From assembly GCA_054601695.1 (NCBI GenBank), contig BAAHQB010000208.1, positions 124,001 through 188,000 of the forward strand: a DNA stretch of 64,000 nucleotides, in the 5' to 3' direction. The notes beneath the pieces were generated by a model that did no database searches, had not been told where the DNA came from, and worked only from the letters and a program-made list of their open reading frames with translations. This stretch comes from Amorphochlora amoebiformis (lineage: Eukaryota > Cercozoa > Chlorarachniophyceae). Both the position numbers and the translations under genes were made by a program. Shown one piece after another: positions 1-60,546 of the stretch; the first letter of the stretch is position 1, and the number at the start of each line of letters is the position of its first letter.

Positions 1-64
1 CCTGGAATGTTAAGTTTTTCTTTGAAGTGTCCAATAGAGATACATAATTGTATTATGTACATAT

Positions 65-97
<33 letters not shown>

Positions 98-106
98 TTA
101 TGTTCT

Positions 107-152
<46 letters not shown>

Positions 153-618
153 ATATAATATATATATATATGTGTGTGTATATATAATATGTATGTATTT
201 ATACAATTTATTGTTTATTATTATTCTTACTATAATATATAATAAACATATATGTACACACACATATATATATTTATTTATATATACATTATCATATATT
301 TGCAAAAATATATTCTAATGTACCTATCTCTCCCACCATCCAGCCCACGCGCAGAAATAAAATCGCACCGAAGATATCGGTCAGACACCGGATAAATACT
401 CCGTCTGACGGATTATTTGCTCATATATATAGATATATTATATATAGATATGTTGTGTGTAATCCTTTTATAAATGTAACAATGATGCAATGATACTGGA
501 ATACATATTCATGTATTTACATGTATGTAATATATACTACACATTTTTTATAATACAGACATATATATATACATATACACATGTATATGTATATGGTGTG
601 TGTACAAATGTATGTTTA

Positions 619-650
<32 letters not shown>

Positions 651-1082
651 ATACATATAATATTAATTATATACATCTTACGGATGAAATACCCAAAAGA
701 ATTCTGAAATACTTAAAAAATACCCTGGAATATTCGAACAAAATCCTGGAATTTAAGAAATCTCACCCCATGTCCCGTATATCCTCAATTGATCCTCTTC
801 GAACGACACTTCCCTGGAATTCCTCACCTGCTCTGGCTGTTGCGTGTCATCAGAGCGATATGCGAATTCCGGGTACTGTGTATGAGTGGGGTATATACAT
901 GAATATGTGTAATTAGGTGAGTGGATGTATGAAGGGCTAAGGTATGTGACAGCAAGGTAGGCTAGGTATGAGTTGTGTGAATGTGTGTTTGGTTTTGTGA
1001 AAGTATCTGCCATGATGTATGTATATATTTTCCATTTTGATATGTGTTTGCATATCATACATATAAACCTACATTATATGCA

Positions 1083-1171
<89 letters not shown>

Positions 1172-1213
1172 CACTTCCTATGGCAAATATAGGTGAAAAT
1201 GTATGTATGTATA

Positions 1214-1251
<38 letters not shown>

Positions 1252-1371
1252 ATAAATTATAAATATATAAAAACACACTGCATTATGCATATACATATAT
1301 GTAAATGTATTATGCACACATATATGTATATGTATACATACAAACATATATATATACATATATATATATAT

Positions 1372-1404
<33 letters not shown>

Positions 1405-1508
1405 TAGGTATATTATAGGTATCCCTTTGATACAGACAATGACTTTTATTTACATGTGTGAATATGTATGTACAAAGAGATATATGTACACACAAATAAA
1501 TATATATA

Positions 1509-1554
<46 letters not shown>

Positions 1555-2547
1555 AGTATATATATGTATATATATGCATATTATATAAAACATGCATGTA
1601 TACATACACGACATTTATGTTATACAGTGGATATGTCTACGTCCCTGTGTAAATTACGTAATTTTTTAACCCGAAAACCCTCAATTGACAAAATTATAGG
1701 AACAACCCTACCTGCTGATCTCTCCGTCTTCTGCCTGAATAAAACTCGATGGAATTCGCCGGTGAGGGTCGCGAGGGGTCCACGAACGAAGCCATTTCCG
1801 TAAAAACTAACTACGAAGATCGTCAGTATCTCTTTGATCCTCGCCGGCGGGAACTAGGAGAAACTTGGAAACTTATATCTTAAGGTTAGATTTCAGGCCC
1901 TTTCGTCGCGTTGGGCTCTCAGTCAATTTTCGCCCCAGTTTGGCGCGAAGATGCACCGGATGGCTACGGGAAGGACGGCCACCAGACGACGAGCAAGTAA
2001 TGTGAATAAAAATTGATTCTACCTTAATTACTCCAATCTCCGCGTGTGGAGCGTGACATATCCGTATGTCATAGTGAAACTGGACGTTACGTCACCCTTA
2101 GTCTGAGACTCTAAGCCTGTATTGGTTCATACTTGTGACACTGCAGTAGGTCACTACTCGTCACCCCCACCCATTCCAACGCGCCTGCGGTGACGTGAAC
2201 CGAGGCTTCGAGGTAAGGGGGAGGTTTATTCTTTCAACTGAGACGATGTGAAACAAAGGGGGGGGAATAGAGTCGATAGAGCTTTTAAAAAATTGAACGT
2301 GAGAGTCGGAAAAAAAAAAAGCAGACAGTGGAGGGCGTGTTCGACCGCGATATATCAGTTCTGATTTTATTTCGCCATGTTTTTTGTTGGGAAGGGGTTG
2401 GAAAAGGCGAAATATTTGATTTTGTAAAGGATTTTTACAAGTAGGCCGGAGATGGGGCTGTACGTCTTGAGTTTTGTGGTTCGGATCATCTCGGCTGGGG
2501 TGACAGCGGTTATCGCTGGTACTTGAGATACAGGAGTGTGTATCAAT
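1..2547. other. Upstream region: TA repeats then GC-richer promoter-side DNA
   Basis: From 60 to about 1600 the DNA is mostly (TA)n, broken by short unique islands at about 330-420, 660-1000 and 1170-1210. The island at 675-890 is open on + and reads like soluble protein (Lys/Leu-rich, then Pro/Ser-rich), but I find no splice borders to join it to anything. From about 1620 to 2450 the composition is mixed with little TA repeat, as expected for the promoter and 5' leader of the sorting nexin gene. A 24-codon hydrophobic ORF starts at 2452 and stops at the TGA at 2524, in the same frame as the downstream start at 2548. Confidence 0.45.
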
Positions 2548-27602
<25,055 letters not shown>

Positions 27603-27718
27603 GTCTCATATTATTGTCATACTGTAAATGTATATATGATTTATATATGTATATATGTATCTTTACTATGTACATAATATTACCTTTATATATACACATA
27701 CATACATACATACATACA

Positions 27719-27761
<43 letters not shown>

Positions 27762-27823
27762 CGATTATAATACAATGTGAACAGAGATTCTAGTGTAAGA
27801 TAAAATGATACAATATATACCTC

Positions 27824-27854
<31 letters not shown>

Positions 27855-27921
27855 TTACATATTTATATATATATATATATATTTACATTTTTTTTTACAT
27901 ATATTTACATATTTATATGTG

Positions 27922-27964
<43 letters not shown>

Positions 27965-27995
27965 TCATACGTAAAATTCACATGAAAATATTTAG

Positions 27996-28146
27996 ACCTA
28001 GGCCACAACAAAGATTTGTATTCTGGCCTATCGAAAATGTATATGACGGCTCTGGCAGTTATCCTATGTATGCCATTGCTTTAGGTTTCAGAACGCATCG
28101 TGGCTCTGAATCGCAAATTAGAAGAATTGTTGTAAATTGTTTTTAG
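27996..28146 (+). other. Possible alternative long terminal exon of the sorting nexin
   Basis: An acceptor (TTTAG) ends at 27995, and from there 49 codons stay open to a TAG at 28144. The starting phase fits the end of exon 27239-27300, and the peptide ([19 protein letters not shown] and onward) is of mixed composition. If it is used, the product ends here instead of with the 13-residue tail from 27563-27602. I do not recognise the peptide. Confidence 0.4.
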
Positions 28147-28189
28147 TTGAAATAACTATGAGTTTTGTATTTCCTTCGAGCAGATATTA

Positions 28190-28350
28190 CTCTAGAGTCT
28201 AGACTTGGTCTATATACCTACTATACTACCTAGTATCTAGAGTATATCTGGTATATCTATCTGGTATATGTGATAGTCATGATATACAGTATTATTACCA
28301 GATTACTATACTTCACTACTAGATTCAGTGCGACATACTAAACATACTTT
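28190..28350. other. Unique AT-rich spacer between convergent genes
   Basis: The 3' flank of the sorting nexin, with several overlapping CTAGTATCTAGAGTATATC-like words. I see no coding sequence in it. Confidence 0.5.
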
Positions 28351-29000
28351 TTGGTTCTAGACAGCACGAATATGGCTAGTATGTACGCATGCAAGTTAGT
28401 ACAGTACGTACGCATGCAAGTTGGTACAGTACGTACGCATGTGTGTATTGGACACATAGGTGAGAATACGTATCTAGCGTATCTTCGGTATGCAATTCTA
28501 GTAATTGTTGGTACGTATTCTGATACGTATGAGCGCTATTAGTATATGGCTAGTATGTACACATGCAATTTGGTACAGTACGTACGCATGTGTGTATTGT
28601 ACACATAGGTGAGAATACGTATCTTCGGTATGCAAAACAAAAATTCTAGTAATTGTTCGTACGTATTTTGATGAGCGCTATTAGTATATGGCTAGTATGT
28701 ACGCATGCAAGTTGGTACAGTACGTACGCATGTGTGTATTGTACACATAGGTGAGAATACGTATCTTCGGTATGCAATTCTAGTAATTGTTGGACGTATT
28801 TTGATACGTATGAGCGCTATTAGTACGCATGTACTAGTTTTAAGTTGAAGAATCTAGCGCTGAGGGATCGACCATGATGTTTAATCTCTCATTCAATATT
28901 ATGCAAGTTGGTACAGTACGTACACATGTGTGCACACGTATCTTCGGTATGCAAGTTGGTACGTTTTTTGGTGCGTGTGAGCCCTATCAATGTTAGTGCG
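28351..29000. repeat. 145-170-bp tandem satellite rich in GTACGCATG
   Basis: Three full units (about 28371-28543, 28544-28687, 28688-28835) and one partial (about 28903-28990) share GGCTAGTATGTACGCATGCA, TACAGTACGTACGCATG, GTGAGAATACGTATCTTC and TTTTGATACGTATGAGCGCT. Unit 1 holds an internal duplication of the GTACGCATGCAAGTTGGTAC part. Many words are self-complementary (GTACGTAC, GCATGC, AGCGCT). Confidence 0.9.
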
Positions 29001-29353
29001 CATGTACCTAGTGTAGAGAGGATCGACTATGAGGTTTGATAATAACACACTCTCTCTCATTCAATATTGTGAATTCATTGAACCCCGATTTAATACTAGA
29101 ATATTATATGCTTGCGAAAAGTTCTGGCTGTGAGCAAACTTTGAAATAGGTAAGTACCACTAGTGCTAGTTGATATCCGATAGTAGCTAGACAAGCTAGA
29201 CATAGACTTTGATGCATAATTTTTTATATAACTAAACATATTCTGTGTGTTGGTTGTGGTTATCCATAATTTAGATAATTGCAATTAACCTGTAACATGT
29301 CGGTTCAATGTGCCGCATGATGGGTAGTAAGTAGTACTAGTAACTAACTTGGG
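29001..29353. other. Spacer, no clear gene
   Basis: Unique, mixed-composition DNA between the satellite and the 3' end of the glycosyltransferase gene. An antisense run of 62 codons lies at 29096-29284, without splice signals or recognisable similarity. Confidence 0.4.
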
Positions 29354-40987
<11,634 letters not shown>

Positions 40988-41807
40988 TCCATCGATGAGA
41001 TATGTAAATATCCATACCTTGTTATCTAGGTTTTGATATTCTCGTTATTTAATTTTTCGTATATCCGGATAATGAATTAGGATATATTTAATATCTATTG
41101 CATATAGAATCAGAAGGATTCACATGGTTGTGTACCATGGGGCTTGTTTGTGCCTTCTTATGTCAAATCTCTATGGTAGCCTCTCTTTCGCTTTAGCTTC
41201 ATCGCGCTTAATATATATCCCACCTCTGAGAATCTCTTAAATTTGGGACTGCGCGCTTTATATTGGTATTCATTTGCTATTACATTATACTTGCTGATGT
41301 TCTGACTCGGCGTGAGAAAATGGAACAAAGGATTAATAATCTAAAATTACAAATAGTTATGATTTACTAGGATACAATTGAACCAAATGCTACTACGTTC
41401 AATTTAATAAATTCATGAATCCACGATTTCCTATATATTCAAAATCCAAAGTGTAACTTTGACTTAAGACTGTGTGTTACCATGGAAGCGATCTGTACAT
41501 GCCTATTTCATGTTCAATCCGTCGTCAACTAAGACAAAATTTTCATCTCCCCGAAAGTTTATTCAATCAATTAAATAATAAACACAACATTTACCCGGCC
41601 GGCATATGCGCATGCGCGTGCACGTATATGTGGACCGCAATATTGGGAATATTGTGATAGTCACTAGCGTGTAATATTAATACATGGCTAAACTCGCATC
41701 CAGCTACCACAGTGTAAAAGTGACGAAAAATAGTACTCTAAAGCGCCAAGTTCGTTGCTAATATCGAGCCCAGAATCTACTTGTATATCCCAAAGTGGGA
41801 ATGCTTG
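40988..41807. other. Intergenic spacer / promoter of the GT gene
   Basis: Unique AT-rich DNA without TA tracts, lying between the start of the GT gene (40987) and the 3' end of the next minus-strand gene (41808). I see no convincing coding sequence. CATAATATTC-like AT words and the mixed stretch 41580-41700 are the only landmarks. Confidence 0.5.
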
Positions 41808-42657
41808 CTAGTTGATCTTGGCGGGAGTTCTTTCGATCACCTTCTTCCTAGCCTTCTCGAAATCTGTTGTCTCAGCCTTAGCCGTATGTTCTTCAATGTA
41901 GTCCTTATGAGTTGCAACTAGGTCAGCAACAGAGCTTCCTCGGTGCAACCTCTCAGCATACTTGATCCCATCGGGGTCTTGCTTGGTCTTGCTTGGTCAC
42001 AGTGCTGGATTCGACGAGGTAGTCCTCAAGTGATTTGGCTATTGTCGACTGATTCTCGACAAGCCTAGCCTCTAGCTCAAGAGCTTTTTTTTGTGTGATC
42101 TCTATCGCCTTAGCCTCTATAGCTTCTTCAGCAGCTCTCTTAGCCTCCTCGACGGCCTCCTCTTCGGACTTCTCCTTCTCAGCTTTTTCCTCCGCCTCCT
42201 TTTTGAGACGACCTTCCTCGACCACCTTATCGACTAACGAAGCGACGGCGTCGGCTACAACGAAGTTCTTCTTTGCCTCTTTCTCTACCTCCTGCTTGGA
42301 CTCGCGCTCATTCTCAACCTTTTCGATATCGGCCGCGGCGAGCTGGTTTTCTTTCAGCATGGGCTTGGTCGCAGTCGCGTTAGACGGCGGGTCGATCCTA
42401 ATCTCAAAGACCTCCTTTGCGGTCTCAGTCTCCTTCGCGGCTTCAGCCTGCTTTTGTAGCCCATTCTTTGCGGTCTCCTCGGCCTCCTCGAGCATCTCTT
42501 TCGTCCTTTTGTCAAAATTTTGGAAATTGATGTTGGCCTCTTTGAGCTCGGGTTGGATCTTTTCAGCCTCCTTCTTGGCCCAATCCTTCTTATTGGCAGC
42601 CACAGGCTTGTGGTTGAGATGAGGTCTCTCGTTTTCGCCGCTCGCGCATAATCCCAT
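41808..42657 (-). CDS. N-acylated coiled-coil protein, disrupted by a 10-bp tandem duplication
   Basis: The start MGLCASG is a typical dual-acylation signal (Gly2 myristoylation, Cys4 palmitoylation), so the product should sit on a membrane face. The rest is highly charged, Ala/Glu/Lys-rich helix, with several Glu/Lys/Ala heptad runs and no catalytic motif that I recognise. The frame from 42657 hits a TGA at 41956-41958 after 234 codons. At 41976-41995 a 10-base word (GTCTTGCTTG) is repeated in tandem; counting it once, the frame continues for about 45 more codons to a TAG at 41808-41810, giving 279 aa. The downstream stretch is open and of matching style. No intron is evident. The duplication may be a real allele, a pseudogene lesion or an assembly error. 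I do not recognise the family. Confidence 0.75.
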
Positions 42658-44644
<1,987 letters not shown>

Positions 44645-45207
44645 TTAAATACCAGTCTTGTCATCCTTCTTTCCATCTTTACCTTCTTCCATCTGCAGGT
44701 CCTGTGCATGGCAAGCCTGTATGATTTTCCTCTTGCTCGTTTCCTGGAGCTGCCCGGCGATCACGAGCTCGTCCAGGATGAAGTATGCCTTGTGGAAATT
44801 AAAAATGATGTCGAGCTCGCAGACATTGCCGAAATAGCCGTCTAGGGTCTCGACGTAGTGGTGGATGACCTCCAGCATAAGCAGCTCGTTATCTTTCCGC
44901 TCAACAACCCCAACAAAGAACAGGGAAGCGTAACGCTTGAAGACGATTAACTTGTCCTTCCACTCGATGAAATTGCAGAGCTTTTGTTTTTCTCTTTTGA
45001 TCACCATGCTGGAAATCTCACGGACAATTCGCAACTTCTCCTTCCTCTTCGCTGGCTGGTACCATTTTGCAAGGCGGACCTGCGAATAATTAGGTAGTTA
45101 TATCCCCCCGACTTCCACCTACACTCGCCTCCAGACTCTCAGGCCCTCCTGTGGTTATCAAATGCCACCTTGCCCTGGCGATTCACGAGGAGAACCAGCT
45201 CTATCAT
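44645..45207 (-). CDS. AP1S: AP-1 clathrin adaptor complex sigma subunit
   Basis: Small chain of the AP-1 adaptor, which sorts cargo between the trans-Golgi network and endosomes. Two exons: 45169-45207 (MIELVLLVNRQGK) and 44645-45079 starting VRLAKWYQP, joined in phase 0 over an 89-base intron with GT/AG ends; total 157 aa, the normal size. Diagnostic segments: NRQGK-RLAKWY at the N-terminus, NFIEWKDKLIVFKRYASLFF, NELLMLEVIHHYVETLDGYF, VCELDIIFNFHKAYFILDEL and QETSK. The YASL and ILDE patterns favour AP-1 over AP-2, AP-3 or AP-4. The gene is compact and free of TA repeats, and it is divergent from the + gene starting 200 bases away, so the two may share a promoter. Confidence 0.96.
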
Positions 45208-45407
45208 ATCGTCAGCCACAAGCAAATCCGACTCCACGGCTTCCGATAAAATAAATTAGTTTCACACTGGATATCCGGATATTGAAGATTGTACAATCAA
45301 TATGCATATGTAGGATCCAATATGAAGATATGTATATATCTATACTTTCTCGCGGCCCGTCAAATACAGAAAGTCTTGATCTTGTCGGCTGGATTCAAAT
45401 TCGAACC
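45208..45407. promoter_or_regulatory. Shared divergent promoter region
   Basis: Only 200 bases separate the start of AP1S (minus, 45207) from the start of the secreted-protein gene (plus, 45408). The segment is unique and AT-rich around 45240-45350, with a TGGATATCCGGATATTGAAG word. Shared regulation is an inference from layout alone. Confidence 0.4.
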
Positions 45408-46146
45408 ATGGCGCTCCTGCTGCTCTTGAACATGGCCATGGCCTCTGGTGCCAAGGTGAGGCCTTTTGTGTTCCCCGATCCCAACACAATAGTCCCGGAG
45501 GTTGAAGGTATCAACACGTTCGAGAGATTGTCGCCTGTGGCTACGACGACCAAGCACGTTGTCGATGTATGGTTTCACCACATTGCATTTCCTGTTTCGA
45601 TTGGGTTTTGGGTTCATATAGTGATCTGAGCACGAATTCCATTGACATTGTACAGGAGTTATACATTGAAATTAATAAATATATATTCCCTACCTCCCCA
45701 AGACCACTTCAAGCCCCATTATTGCTCACGACCTGCTCACACACCATTAAAATACTTCCCGCCAGACACAAAAGGGCTTCGTCGCTCCCGTCTACGACGA
45801 TCCTCCTAAGAAAGTTTCCCCTTTCTTAACATCCAAATCCCAAGCTTCCTCGCGCTTCTTACAGTCCAACACGAACGCCAACACCGACAAATCGAACTCC
45901 AACTCTGAGCTCAAGCCCATCCCTTTCCCCGACCCGAACGCTATAGTACCCGTGGTAGAGGGCATTAATGTGTTTGACAGGATGGCTCCCGTCGCTACCA
46001 CGATTCGCAAGTCGCTCTCGACGCAGGAGGGGCTTGTCCACCCGGTGTACATCGAGCCTGAGCTGCCTGTTGTGCCAGCTATGGATCCCAGGAGGCAGCC
46101 TCAAGTAGCTGTTGTAGTTAAGCCTGCGGTTCCGGTTGGTCATTAG
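45408..46146 (+). CDS. Secreted protein with two copies of a PDPN-IVP-VEGIN motif
   Basis: Exons 45408-45566 and 45766-46146 give 179 aa, starting with a short signal peptide (MALLLLLNMAMASGA). The intron is 199 bases, GT/AG, without TA repeats. Acceptor choice: CAG at 45763-45765 gives TQKGFVAPVY, which mirrors TQEGLVHPVY in the second copy, so I prefer it to the AAG nine bases on. The mature part has two related ~50-residue units (about 16-66 and 103-153) with the shared pattern FPDPN-x-IVP-x-VEGIN-x-F-[ED]-R-[LM]-[SA]-PVATT, then TQ[KE]G[FL]V-x-PVY, separated by a Ser/Asn-rich linker, and a Pro/Val-rich tail. I know no family with this motif; the role is unknown, plausibly cell surface or extracellular. 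Confidence 0.8.
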
Positions 46147-46817
46147 GGTAGGATAGGAAGTCTGTGGGATGGGAGGTTGTGAGGAGGTGTATAAGTCGGA
46201 TTCTAGGGAATTTACTTGCATGTGCTTTGCCTGACTTGAAGCTATATAGCAGGGCACAATTATACGTTATGATGATAATTTAAATATGTGACGGTGTGGG
46301 GGAGGGATTTCAAAACTATGTAAGGGTTTGTAATTATAACTAGGCCTACTATCGGATCATAACTTAATTAGAATTTGTTTAGCACTAGAACAACAGATAA
46401 TTAGTTATGCTTTCAACGTTCCACACACATATGAACAATATTTGTTTACAAATTCCACACATATGAACATTATTTGTTTGTGTTTATAGTTAGTTTAGCA
46501 CTAGCTAGATAATATCATCTCTAGCTCTATATATAGTGTTCTAGATAGTACGTATCCAGAAGATACCGACTCTTACCGAGCAACGGATTATCATTATACA
46601 TATATATATGTCGCGGTATAATCATTACATAAAAATAAACGTTATAAATTACTAGTATAGTCTAGATAGTGTAGCACACACAAAGACACACGTGTACAGC
46701 AGGACGTATACGCGTAACCTACATAACACTGGTATAAATCCGACGTTCAGACTAGTTTATGGTGACCAAATTATAACCTAGTAGTGCTACTACTAGCCTA
46801 CTAGTGCATATGCATGA
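46147..46817. other. Intergenic spacer between convergent genes
   Basis: Unique AT-rich DNA between two 3' ends. It includes a direct repeat of ACACATATGAACA-ATTATTTGTTT type at about 46420-46475. No coding sequence seen. Confidence 0.5.
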
Positions 46818-56362
<9,545 letters not shown>

Positions 56363-56771
56363 GGCCCAGGTCCGCTGAATACGACTTTCAGTAAATCTTC
56401 TAAATTTGGGACAGAGGTATTCCCGAGTGTGGAAATGCGGTAAAGTTTCGCGTGGTGATCCTAGCTGAGGGAGGCGTGAATCAGCCAGAGGTGGGAAGCC
56501 ATTTTTCCGCCGACTTTTTTTGCTAACCAAAAAAAGTACAAATAGATATCGGATATCACATATCAGATATGAGATATCCCGTATCGGAATCCAAGAAATC
56601 TTTAAATCTCGGCTCCAGTGCGTGCCCAGACGGAAGAAAGGTCCAGACTCTCCCCCCTTTTCTGGGACTTCTCATCAATACCCAGCCCAGAATTTGATCT
56701 TCGCGGGCCGTAATACCCTCCGAACAGAAAGGACGAAGAAAAACGCTCAAAAGGGTTCGCTTTGAAGAGCT
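56363..56771. promoter_or_regulatory. Intergenic region between divergent genes
   Basis: Unique, GC-richer DNA upstream of the sulfotransferase start (56362, or 56530 if the longer N-terminus is used) and of the + ORF at 56772. It contains tightly spaced ATATCGGATATCACATATCA words (about 56548-56585), possible binding sites or just a repeat. Confidence 0.4.
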
Positions 56772-56969
56772 ATGCCCGTTCTGGCGTGCACGTCGTCGTA
56801 TTGGCAGCTCATGTACACAGTAAAAGCGGAAGATACGTCGACCAAGAAGGAGATATCGTCCAAGAAGAATGCGCTATCGAAGAAGGAGACGCCATCCAAG
56901 AACAATACGTCGCTCGAGAAGGATAAGCCAAACTCTGCACAGGGCTCTGGAAAGCGAGTGATGACAAAG
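56772..56969 (+). CDS. Candidate first exon: Lys/Ser-rich protein
   Basis: ATG at 56772 opens 66 codons ending at a donor (AAAG/gtacat), with a degenerate five-codon repeat of the type SKKE(T/I)-SKK(N) over about residues 25-50. The minus strand is open too. The exit phase (0) does not fit the next solid exon at 57860 (needs phase 2), so an exon may be missing or the ORF may be unrelated. Unread without an intron it reaches a stop at 57057. Confidence 0.35.
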
Positions 56970-57347
56970 GTACATAGACTCAAAGACAAGCAAGTATGTC
57001 AATTCAACGTTATTTTACAACCCCGAGGAAGAATTTATACTGGCCGTGCAAACATGTAGTGCCATACAACTTTTGAAAGCATGAATACTGCTCACTATCA
57101 TAAAGGTATTGAGAATGTTTGCAGGAAAAGTATGTATGTTGGCCGTGACATTTAATATGTACATGTTGCTCACGTCAGTTCCGCAGTGAATTCTGAGGTT
57201 GTTGTAAATTAGACCAAACACTTACACGGGCAAAAGATTCTGGGTGAAAGGGCACATGACAACCTGAGGGGTTATTTTACGAGATCCGTTAGGTATGTAA
57301 TGGAGGGGTTTATACATATGTGTATATATGTTGCACGTACATTATGG

Positions 57348-57385
<38 letters not shown>

Positions 57386-57501
57386 GTTTATAAATATTCA
57401 TATATATAGATACATACACATTATACGAACAAATATAGACATATACACATATACACACACATACACACACACATATATATATATATACACATATGTATAC
57501 T

Positions 57502-57541
<40 letters not shown>

Positions 57542-57658
57542 CACACACATATATATACATATATGTATGTATGTGTATGTATGTATTTTCACATACGTGT
57601 GTGTGTACTTATGTATATGCACACATATGTTATATACACACACCATATACACATATAA

Positions 57659-57711
<53 letters not shown>

Positions 57712-57760
57712 TACATACACATGCATTCATACATGTTTATTACACATACACGTACATATA

Positions 57761-57806
<46 letters not shown>

Positions 57807-57819
57807 TACATGTATGTAC

Positions 57820-57853
<34 letters not shown>

Positions 57854-57859
57854 CAACAG

Positions 57860-58029
57860 AAAGTGGTTCCGAGAAGGACGCAAGCTGAAGGAAGAGGGAA
57901 GAGTTCGGGATTTCTGTCGGGCTCACGACATTATGTCCCAGGTTATGTTATACGTGTAGTATATGTATGTGTACGTCAGCACAAAAACATATACATATAT
58001 GTATATGTGTATATGTATATATATATGCG

Positions 58030-58062
<33 letters not shown>

Positions 58063-58430
58063 GTATATAATGTGTGTGTGTATATATATATACATACACA
58101 TAAACATACATACACACATACACATTTGTGTGTGCGTATGTGTGTGTGTATTTACACGCACATGTAAATGAATACACATAAACATACACACAAATGTAAT
58201 ATTTCCAGATGTATGCGTGTGTGTGTGTATGCACCATACACACATACAAAATGAAGATGTGCACACGCACATGTGTAAATGTATACATAACATACATATA
58301 TGAAGAATATTGGGTAACAGAAAGCAGAGGAATACATGTGTCTTATGGGCATGGGGTACACACTAAATGTTTCTGGCGCTCGGACAAAGGTATGTGTGTA
58401 TATGTACAGTGTACTGAAGGTATACACAAC

Positions 58431-58497
<67 letters not shown>

Positions 58498-58583
58498 ATA
58501 TACATTATATATATATATGTATATATATGTGTGTGTGTGTACAATTTAATATAATATATATATATATATACATAGATGTATAA

Positions 58584-58614
<31 letters not shown>

Positions 58615-58696
58615 CGTAATTGCCTATTTATGTATGTCATTGCACATACATGCAATTTATATATGTATATATTTAAATACGTTTATGCATTAGATG

Positions 58697-58759
<63 letters not shown>

Positions 58760-58836
58760 GTATGTATTCCAGGAAGTCAACGGTATATATAAGGCTGTGG
58801 GCGTCATGAATGGGGCTGTAAAATTTAAGAGGAAGG

Positions 58837-58885
<49 letters not shown>

Positions 58886-58960
58886 TTGTATATGTGGTAT
58901 ATATATATATATGTCTTATTCATATAAAGAAAATTTGAAAAAGGTAACATAGAGATATAA

Positions 58961-59034
<74 letters not shown>

Positions 59035-59143
59035 CAATACTTATATACATATATTACATATTTATAATATGCATATATTTATATGTATAAAAATCAGTAC
59101 CATATACATATACAGAGATATGTATGTATGTACACACACACAC

Positions 59144-59193
<50 letters not shown>

Positions 59194-59246
59194 CATATAT
59201 ATATATATATATGTATCTACATTACATGTACATGTATATATATATT

Positions 59247-59278
<32 letters not shown>

Positions 59279-60313
59279 CTACATTGCATGTACATGTATA
59301 TATATATATATATATAGATATAGATATGCATATCTACACATAAATTCAGGAAGGCAAAAAGATCTATCTCGTCTGCCAAGCCAAAGTCAAATCCTAACCT
59401 TAACACTAACCCCAACCCTAATCCTAACCCTAATCCTAATCATATCCCTAATTTTAACCCCCTAACCCTAACCCCAACCCTAATCCTAGTGCTAAGCTAA
59501 TACTAAACCCTAACGCTAAGCCTAATCCTAAGCTCAACCCTAACTCTACCCTAGCCCTAACTACCCTAACTCTTAACCCTAACCCTTGAAGGTGAAGAAG
59601 ACGGGGTTGATAAAGTGGTTTATATGCCGCTCAGACCGCTATGGAATCGACAATGTTGTTGTTATATGTGTATATATGTATATATATATATATATACATA
59701 TACGGGGTTGATAAAGTGGTTTATATGCCGCTCAGACCGCTATGGAATCGACAATGTTGTTGTTATATGTGTATATATGTATATATATATATATACGGGG
59801 TTGATAAAGTGATTTATATGCCGCTCAGACCGCTATGGAATCGACAATGTTGTTGTTATATATGTATATATGTATATATATATATATATATGTATGTATC
59901 TATGTATATATGTAGATTATATTATGTTTTTATATGTGAGTGTAATGAATATTTAGTGAGCTTGTGTTCAGTAATAATATATGTATATTGCATGTACATA
60001 TATATATATATGTATATATATATATGTGTGTGTGTGTATATATATATATATCTATATATGCACATGTATATTACACATATAACATAAAAACATACAATAT
60101 GGAATATATTTAGGGTTAGGATTGTTGGAATTATTAGGACTGTGACTAGGGTTAGGGTGAGGATTAAATACCCCCCCCACCCATGTTTAGGATATCGAAT
60201 TTTTATAACGTATATTTAACCCCCCCTCCCATGTTAGGATATCGATTTTTATAATGTAGACTGTGCAGACCCCTTACCGCCATCTAAAGGTATATCTTCA
60301 TCATCTACATATG

Positions 60314-60348
<35 letters not shown>

Positions 60349-60510
60349 TACATACACATATGTGCATGCATAAGTGTATATCTATGTGTGTATAGTACTA
60401 TACATATATATGCATAGATGTATCATGCAATATTACATACATGTCACTGTTACATATGAACATAGGCATATATGTAAATATGGGGTATATACATATATGT
60501 ATGTATATAC

Positions 60511-60546
<36 letters not shown>

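Noticed and set aside
28351-29000. CRISPR-like array
   Set aside because: Units are 145-170 bp with no regular repeat-spacer alternation, and the DNA is eukaryotic.
42095-42622. 175-codon plus-strand ORF rich in Ser/Ala/Phe
   Set aside because: Reverse complement of the charged coiled-coil gene; antisense of Glu/Lys/Ala codons gives this composition automatically.
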